Shown here: positions 40,474 through 49,681 of the stretch, one piece after another
Position numbering within the stretch: the stretch's first letter is position 1
Layout of the letters: each line of letters starts with the position of its first letter
DNA from: Pseudolabrys sp.
Lineage (GTDB): Bacteria > Pseudomonadota > Alphaproteobacteria > Rhizobiales > Xanthobacteraceae
Length of the DNA: 64,000 bases
Reading direction: 5' to 3'
Assembly (NCBI GenBank): GCA_030684935.1
Contig: JAUXXH010000009.1
Span: 20,448 to 84,447 of the forward strand
Notes under the pieces: model-generated
What the model was told of the DNA's origin: nothing
What the model saw: the letters and a program-made list of their open reading frames with translations, nothing else
Database searches by the model: none
Program-made: the position numbers and the translations under genes

Positions 40474-41403
40474 TTAGCCTTTGAAAGCATTCTCATTATG
40501 CCAAATCAGCGCGGAACGGTCCGGGCGGCGTTGAATATCTTTCGGCAGAACAATGTCCGTACCGTGTAACGCATAGTAGTGTCGACCGTTTTCGAACTCT
40601 TCCCGAATCTTTTTGCTCACTTCGAATTTCATATCTGGGGAAACTGTGACGTAGCCTGAGTCAAACAGACTATGAATGTCCCGCCTCATCAGAATACCAT
40701 TTGAAGCCTCATGCGAGCCGCCTTCGGAAAAAGGCTTGATATGAGCGGCATCAAGCGCGGGAAGCGTACGCTCCCCTGTAACTGCGCATCGTCTCATATA
40801 GTTGTCGGTTACCAGTACTCGGAACGCGCCCTGACCCAAACGCGGACGAACAAGAACGGGCTCTCCGTATCTGGATTGAACCACATCACTAATCCCCGCC
40901 GGCATGACAGGGTTCGACGTCAAGGCATCCTGTACAGATTCCCATAGCGTAAGGCCCTCACTATCGGCCGTGGTATAGCCCTTGAACGTCACGGTATTGA
41001 GGGCAAAGCTTTTCGGCGCGGGAATCCATCGCTCCCTTTCAAAGAAGAACGGCTGCGTGAGGATTCGACATCCTATGACGAAATCTTCGCGATCATCGGG
41101 TTTCGCTTTTCGGTACTTGGCGATACGCGCTCGCATCTCGGATTGAGATCGGGCACCATTAGAATCCTTGAACGCCTCCCAAGCCAATGAACAAGGCATC
41201 GAGTTTGCATGTGCGAATACGCCTCCCCCTACAATAAAATTATTGGGAGAATGCAGCTTGAAAAGAAACAGCTCGCCGGGCTGCAACGCCCGAAAGGGAG
41301 AATCGGAGGGGGACCAAAAGTTCACCTCTGACAATTCAGGCCTTAGACGAAGCTGATCGAACCAATCGCCATCGGTGACCGCTAGAATTAATCGTACTGC
41401 CAT
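40474..41403 (-). CDS. HNH endonuclease
   Basis: Nuclease of 309 residues. The C-terminal HNH domain (about residues 195-255) reads RRCAVTGE, LDAAHIKPFSEGG, SNGILMRRDIHSLFDSGY: the two cysteine-less knuckle positions, AHIKP histidine, asparagine and final histidine are all present. The first approximately 180 residues hold a separate domain with VNFWSPSDSPFRALQPGELFLF in two parts and FIVGGGVFAHA, which looks like a beta-barrel PUA/EVE-like sensor of modified bases (inference). ATG 41403 is used. Next gene on the strand is the methyltransferase. Confidence 0.85.
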   Translation of the reverse strand: MAVRLILAVTDGDWFDQLRLRPELSEVNFWSPSDSPFRALQPGELFLFKLHSPNNFIVGGGVFAHANSMPCSLAWEAFKDSNGARSQSEMRARIAKYRKAKPDDREDFVIGCRILTQPFFFERERWIPAPKSFALNTVTFKGYTTADSEGLTLWESVQDALTSNPVMPAGISDVVQSRYGEPVLVRPRLGQGAFRVLVTDNYMRRCAVTGERTLPALDAAHIKPFSEGGSHEASNGILMRRDIHSLFDSGYVTVSPDMKFEVSKKIREEFENGRHYYALHGTDIVLPKDIQRRPDRSALIWHNENAFKG

Positions 41404-41504
41404 AGCCAACAGGTTATTGGCCCTCCGGATTTACTGCAAGTTAGACGAGCATTTTGCTCACCGCGCGGAGTCTTGAGCATGGGGAATCCAGTTCTTCGCC
41501 AAAG

Positions 41505-41536
41505 CACTGGGTCCCCGCTTCCGCGGGGACGAACGG
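41505..41536. repeat. Family A repeat, single arm
   Basis: The hairpin gtccccgcttccgcggggac is preceded by cactgg and followed by gaacgg, as in the right arms at about 1600 and 4035. It stands about 100 bases upstream of the HNH gene and may mark the right edge of the accessory island. Confidence 0.7.
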
Positions 41537-41639
41537 AAGGTGAGGCTGACACGCGGCATTTACGCCACGTCATTGCGAAGCGCCGCCGGCTCGGCCAGTC
41601 TTGCGCACAGACAGCAACGATCGCGGGGACGCGTGGCGG

Positions 41640-41882
41640 ATGCGGATATTGTCGTATGTGCTGTTCGCGCTGGCCATCGTCGCCGCGGGGCTCGGCGTTC
41701 TGCTCTACCTCTATGCATCCGGCATGGGCTGCGCCTATTCGACCGGCGCGGTGGGCGGCCGCTGCTCGTTCAGGCCGCCCTGGGCCATGGGCTACGAAGA
41801 CTTTCTGTATACGGTCGCGATCCCGGCCGGCACGGTGCTGCTGCTGGCGCTCGGCGGCTGGGCCTGCCGGCGCGCCGGCTGA
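41640..41882 (+). CDS. Small membrane protein of unknown function
   Basis: Predicted 80-residue protein with two hydrophobic segments, ILSYVLFALAIVAAGLGVLL and AIPAGTVLLLALGGW, and a short periplasmic-looking loop containing two cysteines (GCAYSTGAVGGRCS). ATG 41640 is preferred; an earlier in-frame GTG (41601) adds a polar stretch. It converges with the universal stress protein gene. I do not recognise the family. Confidence 0.55.
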   Translation: MRILSYVLFALAIVAAGLGVLLYLYASGMGCAYSTGAVGGRCSFRPPWAMGYEDFLYTVAIPAGTVLLLALGGWACRRAG

Positions 41883-41900
41883 GGCGGGACGCGCCCGCCC

Positions 41901-42761
41901 CTACCTGAACAAGATCACCGGCACCTTGCACAGCCGCAGCATTTCCGTGGTCGTGCTGCCGATCACCAGGCTGCGGATGCGCGAGTGGCCATAGGCCCCC
42001 ATCACCAGGAGGTCGATCTCGTCGCGCACCACCTTGTCGGCGATGACCGCTTCGGCGGCGCCGGCTTCGATGGCGGCGTGAACCGTCATGCCGGCCGCGG
42101 CGATGCGCGCGGCGGCGCCGTCGATCTTGCGGCGGCCGTCGGCGGTTTCGCTGCCGGCCATCACCAGGTGAACCTCGAGCCCGGCAAACAGCGGCGACGC
42201 GACGACGTGCTCGACCGCCTTGCCGGCGCTGGGACCGCCGTCGAAGGCAATGAGCATGCGCTTGATGGGCCGGAAGGCGCGCGACGCCACCAGCACGGGA
42301 TGATGCGTGGCGCGCACGACGCGCTCGAGATTGGAGCCGAGATGCAATTTGGCGAAGTCTGCCGCCTCGCCGCGCTTGCCGATGACGATGAGATCGGCGC
42401 CGCCCTCGCGCTCGGTGATCGTCTCCAGCAGATCGCCGTGGCGCAGATAGGCGGTGACGTCGGTGACGCCGCCCGCCGCGATGCGCGCCTTCGCCTCGTC
42501 GAGCAGCATGCGGCCGCGCTTCTGGATCAGCTTGGCGCGATCGGCGTCCAGCTTCGCGAGATCTTCCAGCAAGGTCTGCTGCGCATCGGCAGCGATGCTG
42601 CCGCTCAAATCGGCCGGCGCGGTCGACAGGTCGCGGCGGCCGAGCACGTGCAGCAGGTCGACCGAGGCCTGAAGCCGCGCCGCCGCCCAGGCGGCGTGGT
42701 CGCTGACGCTGTGCGCATAAACCGATCCATCAATGCAGGCGATAATCTTGGTCACGCGCAT
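41901..42761 (-). CDS. Universal stress protein with two tandem USP domains
   Basis: Cytoplasmic protein of 286 residues. Domain 1 begins KIIACIDGSVYAHSVSDHA and domain 2 begins RMLIAFDGGPSAGKAVEH. Both end with nucleotide-binding loops: IGKRGEAADFAKLHLGS, and MGAYGHSRIRSLVIGS in the ATP-type G-2x-G-9x-GS pattern. The gene starts 4 bases after the SulP stop, so it is cotranscribed with the anion transporter and may sense energy state for it (inference). Confidence 0.92.
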   Translation of the reverse strand: MRVTKIIACIDGSVYAHSVSDHAAWAAARLQASVDLLHVLGRRDLSTAPADLSGSIAADAQQTLLEDLAKLDADRAKLIQKRGRMLLDEAKARIAAGGVTDVTAYLRHGDLLETITEREGGADLIVIGKRGEAADFAKLHLGSNLERVVRATHHPVLVASRAFRPIKRMLIAFDGGPSAGKAVEHVVASPLFAGLEVHLVMAGSETADGRRKIDGAAARIAAAGMTVHAAIEAGAAEAVIADKVVRDEIDLLVMGAYGHSRIRSLVIGSTTTEMLRLCKVPVILFR

Positions 42762-42765
42762 CTCC

Positions 42766-44253
42766 CTAGTGCCCCATCAGGCTGTCAAGCGCCCCGGGCT
42801 TGTCGTGGATGGCGAGCTTGTCGACGAGTGTCGTGCTCGCTTCGTTGAGACCGATCAGTTCGACGTCGGCGCCTTCGCGGCGGAATTTCAGCACCACCAT
42901 GTCGAGCGCGGTGACGCCGGATATGTCCCAGATATGCGCCCGGCTGACGTCGATGATGACCTTCTCCAGCACCTCCTTGTAGTCGAAACTGGCGGCGAAG
43001 GCATCGGCCGAGGCGAAGAACACCTGGCCCTCGACGCGATAGGTCCGCGTCGCGCCGTCGTCCGACAGCGTCGAGGTAACGCGGAAGATCTGCGCCACCT
43101 TCCAGGCGAAGAAAATGCCGGACAGCAGCACGCCGATCAGCACGCCCTTGGCCAGGTCGTGCGTTGCCACCACCGTCACCACCGTCGCGATCATGACGAT
43201 GCTGGAGCTGCGCGGGTGGGTCTTGAGGTTCTTGATCGAGGCCCAGCTGAAGGTGCCGATCGACACCATGATCATGATGGCGACCAGCGCCGCCATCGGG
43301 ATGCGGCTCACCCACTCGCCGGTGACCACGATGAGGAACAGCAGGAAGATGCCGGCCGCAAAGGTCGATAGCCGGCCGCGGCCGCCTGATTTGATGTTGA
43401 TGACCGACTGGCCGATCATGGCGCAGCCCGCCATGCCGCCGAGAAAGCCGGTGGCGATGTTGGCGACACCCTGGCCGACGCATTCGCGGTTCTTGTTGCT
43501 CGGCGTGTCGGTGAGTTCGTCGACGATCTGCGCCGTCATCAGCGATTCGAGCAGGCCGACCGCCGCGACCGCCGCCGAATAGGGCAGCACAATCATGAAG
43601 GTCTCGACGGTCAGCGGCACGTCCGGCAGCAGGAACACCGGCAGCGTCGACGGCAATTCGCCCATGTCGCCGACGGTGCGCAGGTCGAGGCCGAGGCCGA
43701 TGGTGATGGCGGTCAGCACCACGATGCAGACCAGCGGCGACGGCACCGCCTTGGTCAGACGCGGAAACAGATAGATGATGGCCAGCCCGCCCGCCACCAT
43801 CACGTAAGTCAGCCACGGCACGCCGATCAGTTCGGGCACCTGCGCCATGAAAATCAGGATCGCCAGCGCGTTGACGAAGCCGGTCATGACCGAGCGCGAC
43901 ACGAAGCGCATCACGTAGCCGAGCCGCATGAAGCCGGCCGCGACCTGGATGAGGCCGGCGAGAATGGTCGCGACCAGCAGATATTGCAGGCCGTGCTCCT
44001 TGACGAGCAGCACCATCAGCACGGCAGTGGCCGCGGTCGCGGCCGAGATCATGCCCGGGCGGCCGCCGACAATGGCGGTGATGACGGCGATGGAGAACGA
44101 GGCATAGAGCCCGACCCGGGGATCGACGCCGGCGATGATCGAGAAGGCGATGGCCTCCGGGATCAGCGCCAGCGCGACGACCATGCCGGCCAGCAGATCG
44201 CCGCGGATATTGCCGAACCATTCGGTCCGCAGGCGGGACAGAGCGAGATGCAT
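42766..44253 (-). CDS. SulP-family anion transporter with STAS domain
   Basis: Membrane transporter of 495 residues. [20 protein letters not shown] opens the transmembrane core, [20 protein letters not shown] forms the conserved central helices, and the C-terminal STAS domain includes [20 protein letters not shown]. SulP proteins carry sulfate, bicarbonate or dicarboxylates, often with Na+ or H+. ATG 44253 follows AGGAACTCCCT; the open frame to 44364 is upstream leader. It forms a two-gene operon with the universal stress protein. Confidence 0.92.
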   Translation of the reverse strand: MHLALSRLRTEWFGNIRGDLLAGMVVALALIPEAIAFSIIAGVDPRVGLYASFSIAVITAIVGGRPGMISAATAATAVLMVLLVKEHGLQYLLVATILAGLIQVAAGFMRLGYVMRFVSRSVMTGFVNALAILIFMAQVPELIGVPWLTYVMVAGGLAIIYLFPRLTKAVPSPLVCIVVLTAITIGLGLDLRTVGDMGELPSTLPVFLLPDVPLTVETFMIVLPYSAAVAAVGLLESLMTAQIVDELTDTPSNKNRECVGQGVANIATGFLGGMAGCAMIGQSVINIKSGGRGRLSTFAAGIFLLFLIVVTGEWVSRIPMAALVAIMIMVSIGTFSWASIKNLKTHPRSSSIVMIATVVTVVATHDLAKGVLIGVLLSGIFFAWKVAQIFRVTSTLSDDGATRTYRVEGQVFFASADAFAASFDYKEVLEKVIIDVSRAHIWDISGVTALDMVVLKFRREGADVELIGLNEASTTLVDKLAIHDKPGALDSLMGH

Positions 44254-44437
44254 AGGGAGTTCCTGAAATAAACAACCCACCCCGGGCGGGGTCTTGGGCA
44301 CGTCAGTGATGGGAAAGGCGGCGCGCAGCGGTCGCGCGCGCGAATGGCGGCGCGCAGCCCTCAAAGGGGCACTTCAACGGGCAAATGGGCGTCGCCGGAT
44401 CTACATCGGGCTCTCAGAAAGGGGCCTCGGCGCATCA

Positions 44438-44454
44438 ATGTTGCACCGCAACAT
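44438..44454. promoter_or_regulatory. Inverted repeat ATGTTGC-ACC-GCAACAT upstream of the SulP operon
   Basis: The seven-base arms are perfect with a 3-base centre. The site is 185 bases upstream of the SulP start on that gene's upstream side. It could be a dimeric operator; no second copy was noticed in the window. Confidence 0.35.
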
Positions 44455-44530
44455 GCGCCTAGCATGGGCGTTTGGGCAGATCAACCGTGGTCCGCGGACA
44501 GAGAGGTACAGCGGTCCTGCTCATACCTAT

Positions 44531-44619
44531 TGTCATCGCCGGGCTTGTCCCGGCGATCTCGCTTAGGCAGGCACCGTGCGCCCCTGATCGGGATGGCCGG
44601 GACAAGCCCGGCCATGACA
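44531..44619. repeat. Palindromic repeat, family B copy 3
   Basis: Arms tgtcatcgccgggcttgtcc and ggccgggacaagcccggcca plus tgac face each other around about 35 bases. It closes 31 bases before the end of the VOC gene. Confidence 0.82.
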
Positions 44620-44650
44620 CGCTGCATTGGGAAGTGAAAGAAGAAAACCC

Positions 44651-45085
44651 CTACCCCTCGAACGTCACCACGATACTCTCCGCCGAACGCTCCGCCTCGC
44701 CGTGAAACACCGCCTCGATGTTGTTGCCGTCAGGATCGAGCAGGAACGCCGCGTAGTAGCCGGGGTGATAGGGGCGCTCGCCCGGCGCGCCGTGGTCGCG
44801 GCCGCCCTGCGCCAGCCCGGCCTTGTAGAACGCCTCCACCATGGCGCGGTCTTTCGCCTGGAACGCCAGATGACAGCGCCCGGTCAGTTTGCCGAGCGCG
44901 GCTTCGCTGTCGGCCGACGACACCACCAGTTCGTCGGCCCAGAAGAAGCCGTCGCCGCCGCCGCTGACCGGAATGCCGAGCACGCCGAACACTGCCTCGT
45001 AGAAGGCGCGGCTGGCGTCGAGATCGGCCACCACCAGCTGGATATGATCGATCAGGCGGCCGCGGTGCAGTTGCTGGATTTCCAT
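44651..45085 (-). CDS. VOC-family (glyoxalase/dioxygenase superfamily) protein
   Basis: Vicinal oxygen chelate protein of 144 residues. IDHIQLVVADLDASRAFYEA opens the first module and LAFQAKDRAMVEAFYKAGLA, then YYAAFLLDPDGNNIEAVFH, form the second. Metal ligands may be H16-type histidine in DHIQ, H in RCHLAF and E in NIEAVFH. Members include lyases, bleomycin-type resistance proteins and dioxygenases; the function here is not determined. AAGGAG is 8 bases before ATG 45085; a TTG two codons earlier is possible. Confidence 0.82.
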   Translation of the reverse strand: MEIQQLHRGRLIDHIQLVVADLDASRAFYEAVFGVLGIPVSGGGDGFFWADELVVSSADSEAALGKLTGRCHLAFQAKDRAMVEAFYKAGLAQGGRDHGAPGERPYHPGYYAAFLLDPDGNNIEAVFHGEAERSAESIVVTFEG

Positions 45086-45157
45086 GGGCAATGCTCCTTA
45101 CGCACTGTGCGGCTAACGGGACACGGGAATGTTAGTTCCGCGCGGGGACGTGTCACG

Positions 45158-45210
45158 CCTCTCCCGGCCTCATGATCAGGAGCGCGCCAAAGGCGCGCGG
45201 CGGAGAGAGG
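45158..45210. repeat. Palindromic repeat, family D copy 2
   Basis: The element runs cctctcccggcctcatgatc, aggagcgcgcc, aaggcgcgc, ggcggagagagg; the outer cctctc/gagagg and inner gcgcgcc/ggcgcgc arms pair. A longer copy lies at 52334-52448 and a partial one at 39350-39384. Confidence 0.75.
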
Positions 45211-45233
45211 CGCAGCGGTCCCGCGTCCACCGA

Positions 45234-45350
45234 TTGTCATCGCCGGGCTTGACCCGGCGATCCATGAGGCAGTGCGGAACTATGACGACTTACGTTAGCC
45301 CTGCCGCGATGCGTCTCATCATGGATGGCCGGGTCAAGCCCGGCCATGAC
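45234..45350. repeat. Palindromic repeat, family B copy 4
   Basis: Arms tgtcatcgccgggcttgacc and atggccgggtcaagcccggc plus catgac are separated by about 65 bases. This copy and copy 5 carry the gggtcaagccc variant of the core. Confidence 0.82.
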
Positions 45351-45449
45351 AGCCGAGCGGCATCGACACACGCCCCGCTTGACCCAGCGCCACGTTCCGC
45401 TACCGCTAGACACCGCGCTCCCGTCCCCGCCTTGCGACGACCCAACCCC

Positions 45450-46676
45450 ATGCACATTCCGCCGCTCATCAAGCGAAACACGTTTTTGTTCGCGCTGTCG
45501 CAGTCCTTCACCGGCGCCGGCATGTCGATGGGCTACGGCATCGGCCCGCTGATGGTGGTGGCGCTAACGGGATCGGCCTCGCTCGCCGGCCTGTCGGTCG
45601 GCCTGTTCGGGCTGAGCCGCTTTGTGGTCGCCTATCCGGTCGGCAAGATCAGCGACGCCTATGGCCGCAAGCCCGGCATCCTGCTCGGTCTGATGCTGGC
45701 GCTGGTCGGCGCGCTGGCGCTGTGGCAGTCGATGGCGGTCACCAGCACGTGGCTGCTGGCGCTCGGCATGCTGCTGTTCGGCATGGGCATGAACGCGGCG
45801 CAGCAGATGCGCGTCGCCGCCACCGACATGTTCCCGCCGTCGATGCGCGCGCAGGCGCTGGGCTATGTCGCGCTCGGCTCGCTGGCCGGGCTGCTGATGA
45901 TGCCGGTGCTGATCGGCGGCGGAGAATATCTGTCGCTGCATGTCGGCGGCCATGCGCTTGGCCTGCCGTGGCTGCTGCTGCCGCTCCTCATTCTGCCGGG
46001 CATGGCGGTGGTCGCGCTGGTGCGGCCCGATCCGAAACAGATCGGCATGAACCTGTCCGCCTATTATCCGGATTACGTGCCGCCGCGCCGCGCAGAGGGC
46101 GCGCCGGTGCGCGCCTTCAGCCCGCGCGAACTGTTGCGCGATCCGCGCATGCGGCTTGCCATCGTCTCGAACTGCGCCGGCCAGGGCAACATGGCCATCG
46201 TCATGGTGCTGACCGCTCTGGTGCTGCATCACCACGGCCATTCGCTGACCGCGATCGCGTTCTCGCATCTGTGGCACTCGATCGGCATGTTCGCCTTCAC
46301 GGTGCCGCTCGGCAAACTCGCCGACCGCTATGGCCGCGAGTGGGTGATGTATCCGGGCGTGGCGACGACACTGGCCGGCGCCATCCTCGTCACCTACACG
46401 ACGCCGTTTCTGCTCATCACCATCGGCACGTTCCTGGTCGGCATTGGCTGGGCGGCGGCCAATGTCGCCTCGACCGCGCTGATCGCCGACCGCTACGAAT
46501 CGGCCGAGCGCGGCCGCGCCATCGGCGTGGCCGACAGCTTCGCCGGCGGCGCCGCGGTGCTGGCGGCGATCGTGACCGGGCCGCTGATCGACTACAGCGG
46601 CCTGCCGGCGGCGGGCCTCACCGCGGTGCTGGTCGCCGCCGTGCCGCTCATCATGCGGGCGATGACGCGGGTCTGA
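45450..46676 (+). CDS. MFS transporter
   Basis: Major facilitator permease of 408 residues with twelve hydrophobic helices. VGKISDAYGRKPGILLGLML carries motif A of the first half and GKLADRYGREWVMYPG that of the second; PDPKQIGMNLSAYYPDYVPP forms the central loop. The substrate is not indicated. ATG 45450 is used although the frame extends upstream to 45129 through repeats. It is followed after 149 bases by a Bug-type binding protein on the same strand. Confidence 0.9.
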   Translation: MHIPPLIKRNTFLFALSQSFTGAGMSMGYGIGPLMVVALTGSASLAGLSVGLFGLSRFVVAYPVGKISDAYGRKPGILLGLMLALVGALALWQSMAVTSTWLLALGMLLFGMGMNAAQQMRVAATDMFPPSMRAQALGYVALGSLAGLLMMPVLIGGGEYLSLHVGGHALGLPWLLLPLLILPGMAVVALVRPDPKQIGMNLSAYYPDYVPPRRAEGAPVRAFSPRELLRDPRMRLAIVSNCAGQGNMAIVMVLTALVLHHHGHSLTAIAFSHLWHSIGMFAFTVPLGKLADRYGREWVMYPGVATTLAGAILVTYTTPFLLITIGTFLVGIGWAAANVASTALIADRYESAERGRAIGVADSFAGGAAVLAAIVTGPLIDYSGLPAAGLTAVLVAAVPLIMRAMTRV

Positions 46677-46825
46677 CCCCGCAACAAAACGCCGCTGACG
46701 CGCCTGCACCGCCGGGCTTGCATTATTTCACCCTGAGAGGCACCATTTCACATGGTGGCATCGGAGGTCCGGGCTGCCGATGTCAAAGCGCCGGTTCAAC
46801 GAGCGCAACACGGGAGAGAGACCCT

Positions 46826-47812
46826 ATGAAACGCCTGATGATGCTTCTCATCGCCCTGTGCCTGGTGGCGCCGGCCAAGACGCCCGCGATGGCCCAGGAC
46901 TTTCCCAACAAGCCGATCACCATGATCGTGGTGTTCTCGCCCGGCGGCGCCACCGACGTCCTGGCCCGCATCGCCGCCGACCACATGAGCCGCACGCTCG
47001 GCCAGCGCGTGGTGGTGGAGAATGTCACCGGCGCCGGCGGCACCATCGGCGGCGCGCGCGGCGCCATGGCCGCCCCCGACGGCTATACGCTCACGGTCGG
47101 CAGCATGGGGAGCCATTCCGCCGCGCCGACCATCTATGCCAGCAGCATCAAGTTCAATCCGCTCGATCTCGAGCCGGTCGGACTGATCGGCGGCACGCCG
47201 CTTTATCTCGCGGTGAAAAATGACTTCCCGGCCAAGACCTACAAGGAGTTCGCCGATTACGTGAAAGCCAATCCCGGCAAGGTGTCGCTCGCTCATGCCG
47301 GCGTTGGCTCGACCAACCACCTCGCCTCGCTGCTGCTGATGCATCTCACCGGGATGAAGTTCAACTCGGTCGCCTATCGCGGCGAGGGACCGGCGGCGGC
47401 GGATCTGATCGCCGGCCACATCGACGCCAGCGGGCTGTTCGCGCCGGCCGCGGTGCCACATATCCAGGGCGGCAAGATGCGCGCTTTGCTGATCGCGCAG
47501 ACCGATCGCGCCGAAGCAACGCCCGACGTGCCGACCTCCAAGGAAGTCGGCATCGACAAATTCCTGCTGCAGGGCTGGAGCGCGGTGTTCGCACCGCAGG
47601 GCACGCCGAAGCCGGTGATCGCCAGGCTGTCGGAGGCGCTGCAGGCGGCGGTCGCCGATCCCACCGTGCGCAAGCGCATCGAGGAACTCGGCGCGCTGCC
47701 GGCCACCGGCAAGGCGGCGACGCCGGAGTATCTCGGCGCCATGCTGAAGGATGACATCGAGCGCTGGTCGGTGGTGATCAAGGCCGCCGGCATCAGCGAG
47801 CCGAAGAACTGA
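46826..47812 (+). CDS. Bug-family tripartite tricarboxylate transporter-type binding protein
   Basis: Periplasmic solute-binding protein of 328 residues. The signal peptide ends near PAMAQ (residue 24). DFPNKPITMIVVFSPGGATD, VENVTGAGGTIGGARG, GGTPLYLAVKNDFPAKTYKE and HAGVGSTNHLASLLLM are typical of the Bug/TctC fold. Such proteins bind carboxylates or related metabolites and often lack adjacent TctAB membrane genes, as here. GGGAGAG precedes ATG 46826. The cargo is unknown. Confidence 0.92.
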   Translation: MKRLMMLLIALCLVAPAKTPAMAQDFPNKPITMIVVFSPGGATDVLARIAADHMSRTLGQRVVVENVTGAGGTIGGARGAMAAPDGYTLTVGSMGSHSAAPTIYASSIKFNPLDLEPVGLIGGTPLYLAVKNDFPAKTYKEFADYVKANPGKVSLAHAGVGSTNHLASLLLMHLTGMKFNSVAYRGEGPAAADLIAGHIDASGLFAPAAVPHIQGGKMRALLIAQTDRAEATPDVPTSKEVGIDKFLLQGWSAVFAPQGTPKPVIARLSEALQAAVADPTVRKRIEELGALPATGKAATPEYLGAMLKDDIERWSVVIKAAGISEPKN

Positions 47813-47856
47813 GGGGGCTAGTTGCGGAGAGAGCTGCGCTTTCCCGTTCGTAAAGA

Positions 47857-47944
47857 TTGTGATCGCCGGGCTTGTCCCGGCGATCCCGCTTGGGAGCGCA
47901 GTGCCAGAATCATCGGGATGGCCGGGTCAAGCCCGGCCATGACA
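47857..47944. repeat. Palindromic repeat, family B copy 5
   Basis: Arms tgtgatcgccgggcttgtcc and atggccgggtcaagcccggc plus catgac around about 30 bases, in the gap between the convergent Bug and ABC-F genes. Confidence 0.82.
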
Positions 47945-47955
47945 ACCGATAGGCC

Positions 47956-49593
<1,638 letters not shown>

Positions 49594-49681
49594 GGGCTCT
49601 CAAGGCGCGGGAGGACGTTGGCGGCGCCCTTATGCCACGTCGCGGGAGAAGCGGAAGCTTTGTTGAGGGGCAGGCCGCCCG

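Larger units (their letters stand above)
44254..44650. other. 397-base intergenic stretch between SulP and VOC genes
   Basis: No convincing gene is seen; short frames here are low-complexity. The left part should hold the SulP promoter and leader and contains the inverted repeat ATGTTGC-N3-GCAACAT at 44438-44454, a possible operator. The right part is occupied by family B repeat copy 3 at 44531-44619, in front of the end of the VOC gene. Confidence 0.55.
45086..45449. other. 364-base intergenic region dominated by repeats
   Basis: No gene seen. It holds family D copy 2 (45158-45210) and family B copy 4 (45234-45350) between divergent VOC and MFS genes. Promoters for both genes should lie here, but no clear -35/-10 pair was recognised. 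Confidence 0.55.

Noticed and set aside
37066..47944. Family B elements as tRNA or riboswitch candidates
   Set aside because: The same palindromic core recurs at five unrelated gaps, so these are dispersed repeats rather than gene-specific RNA elements.
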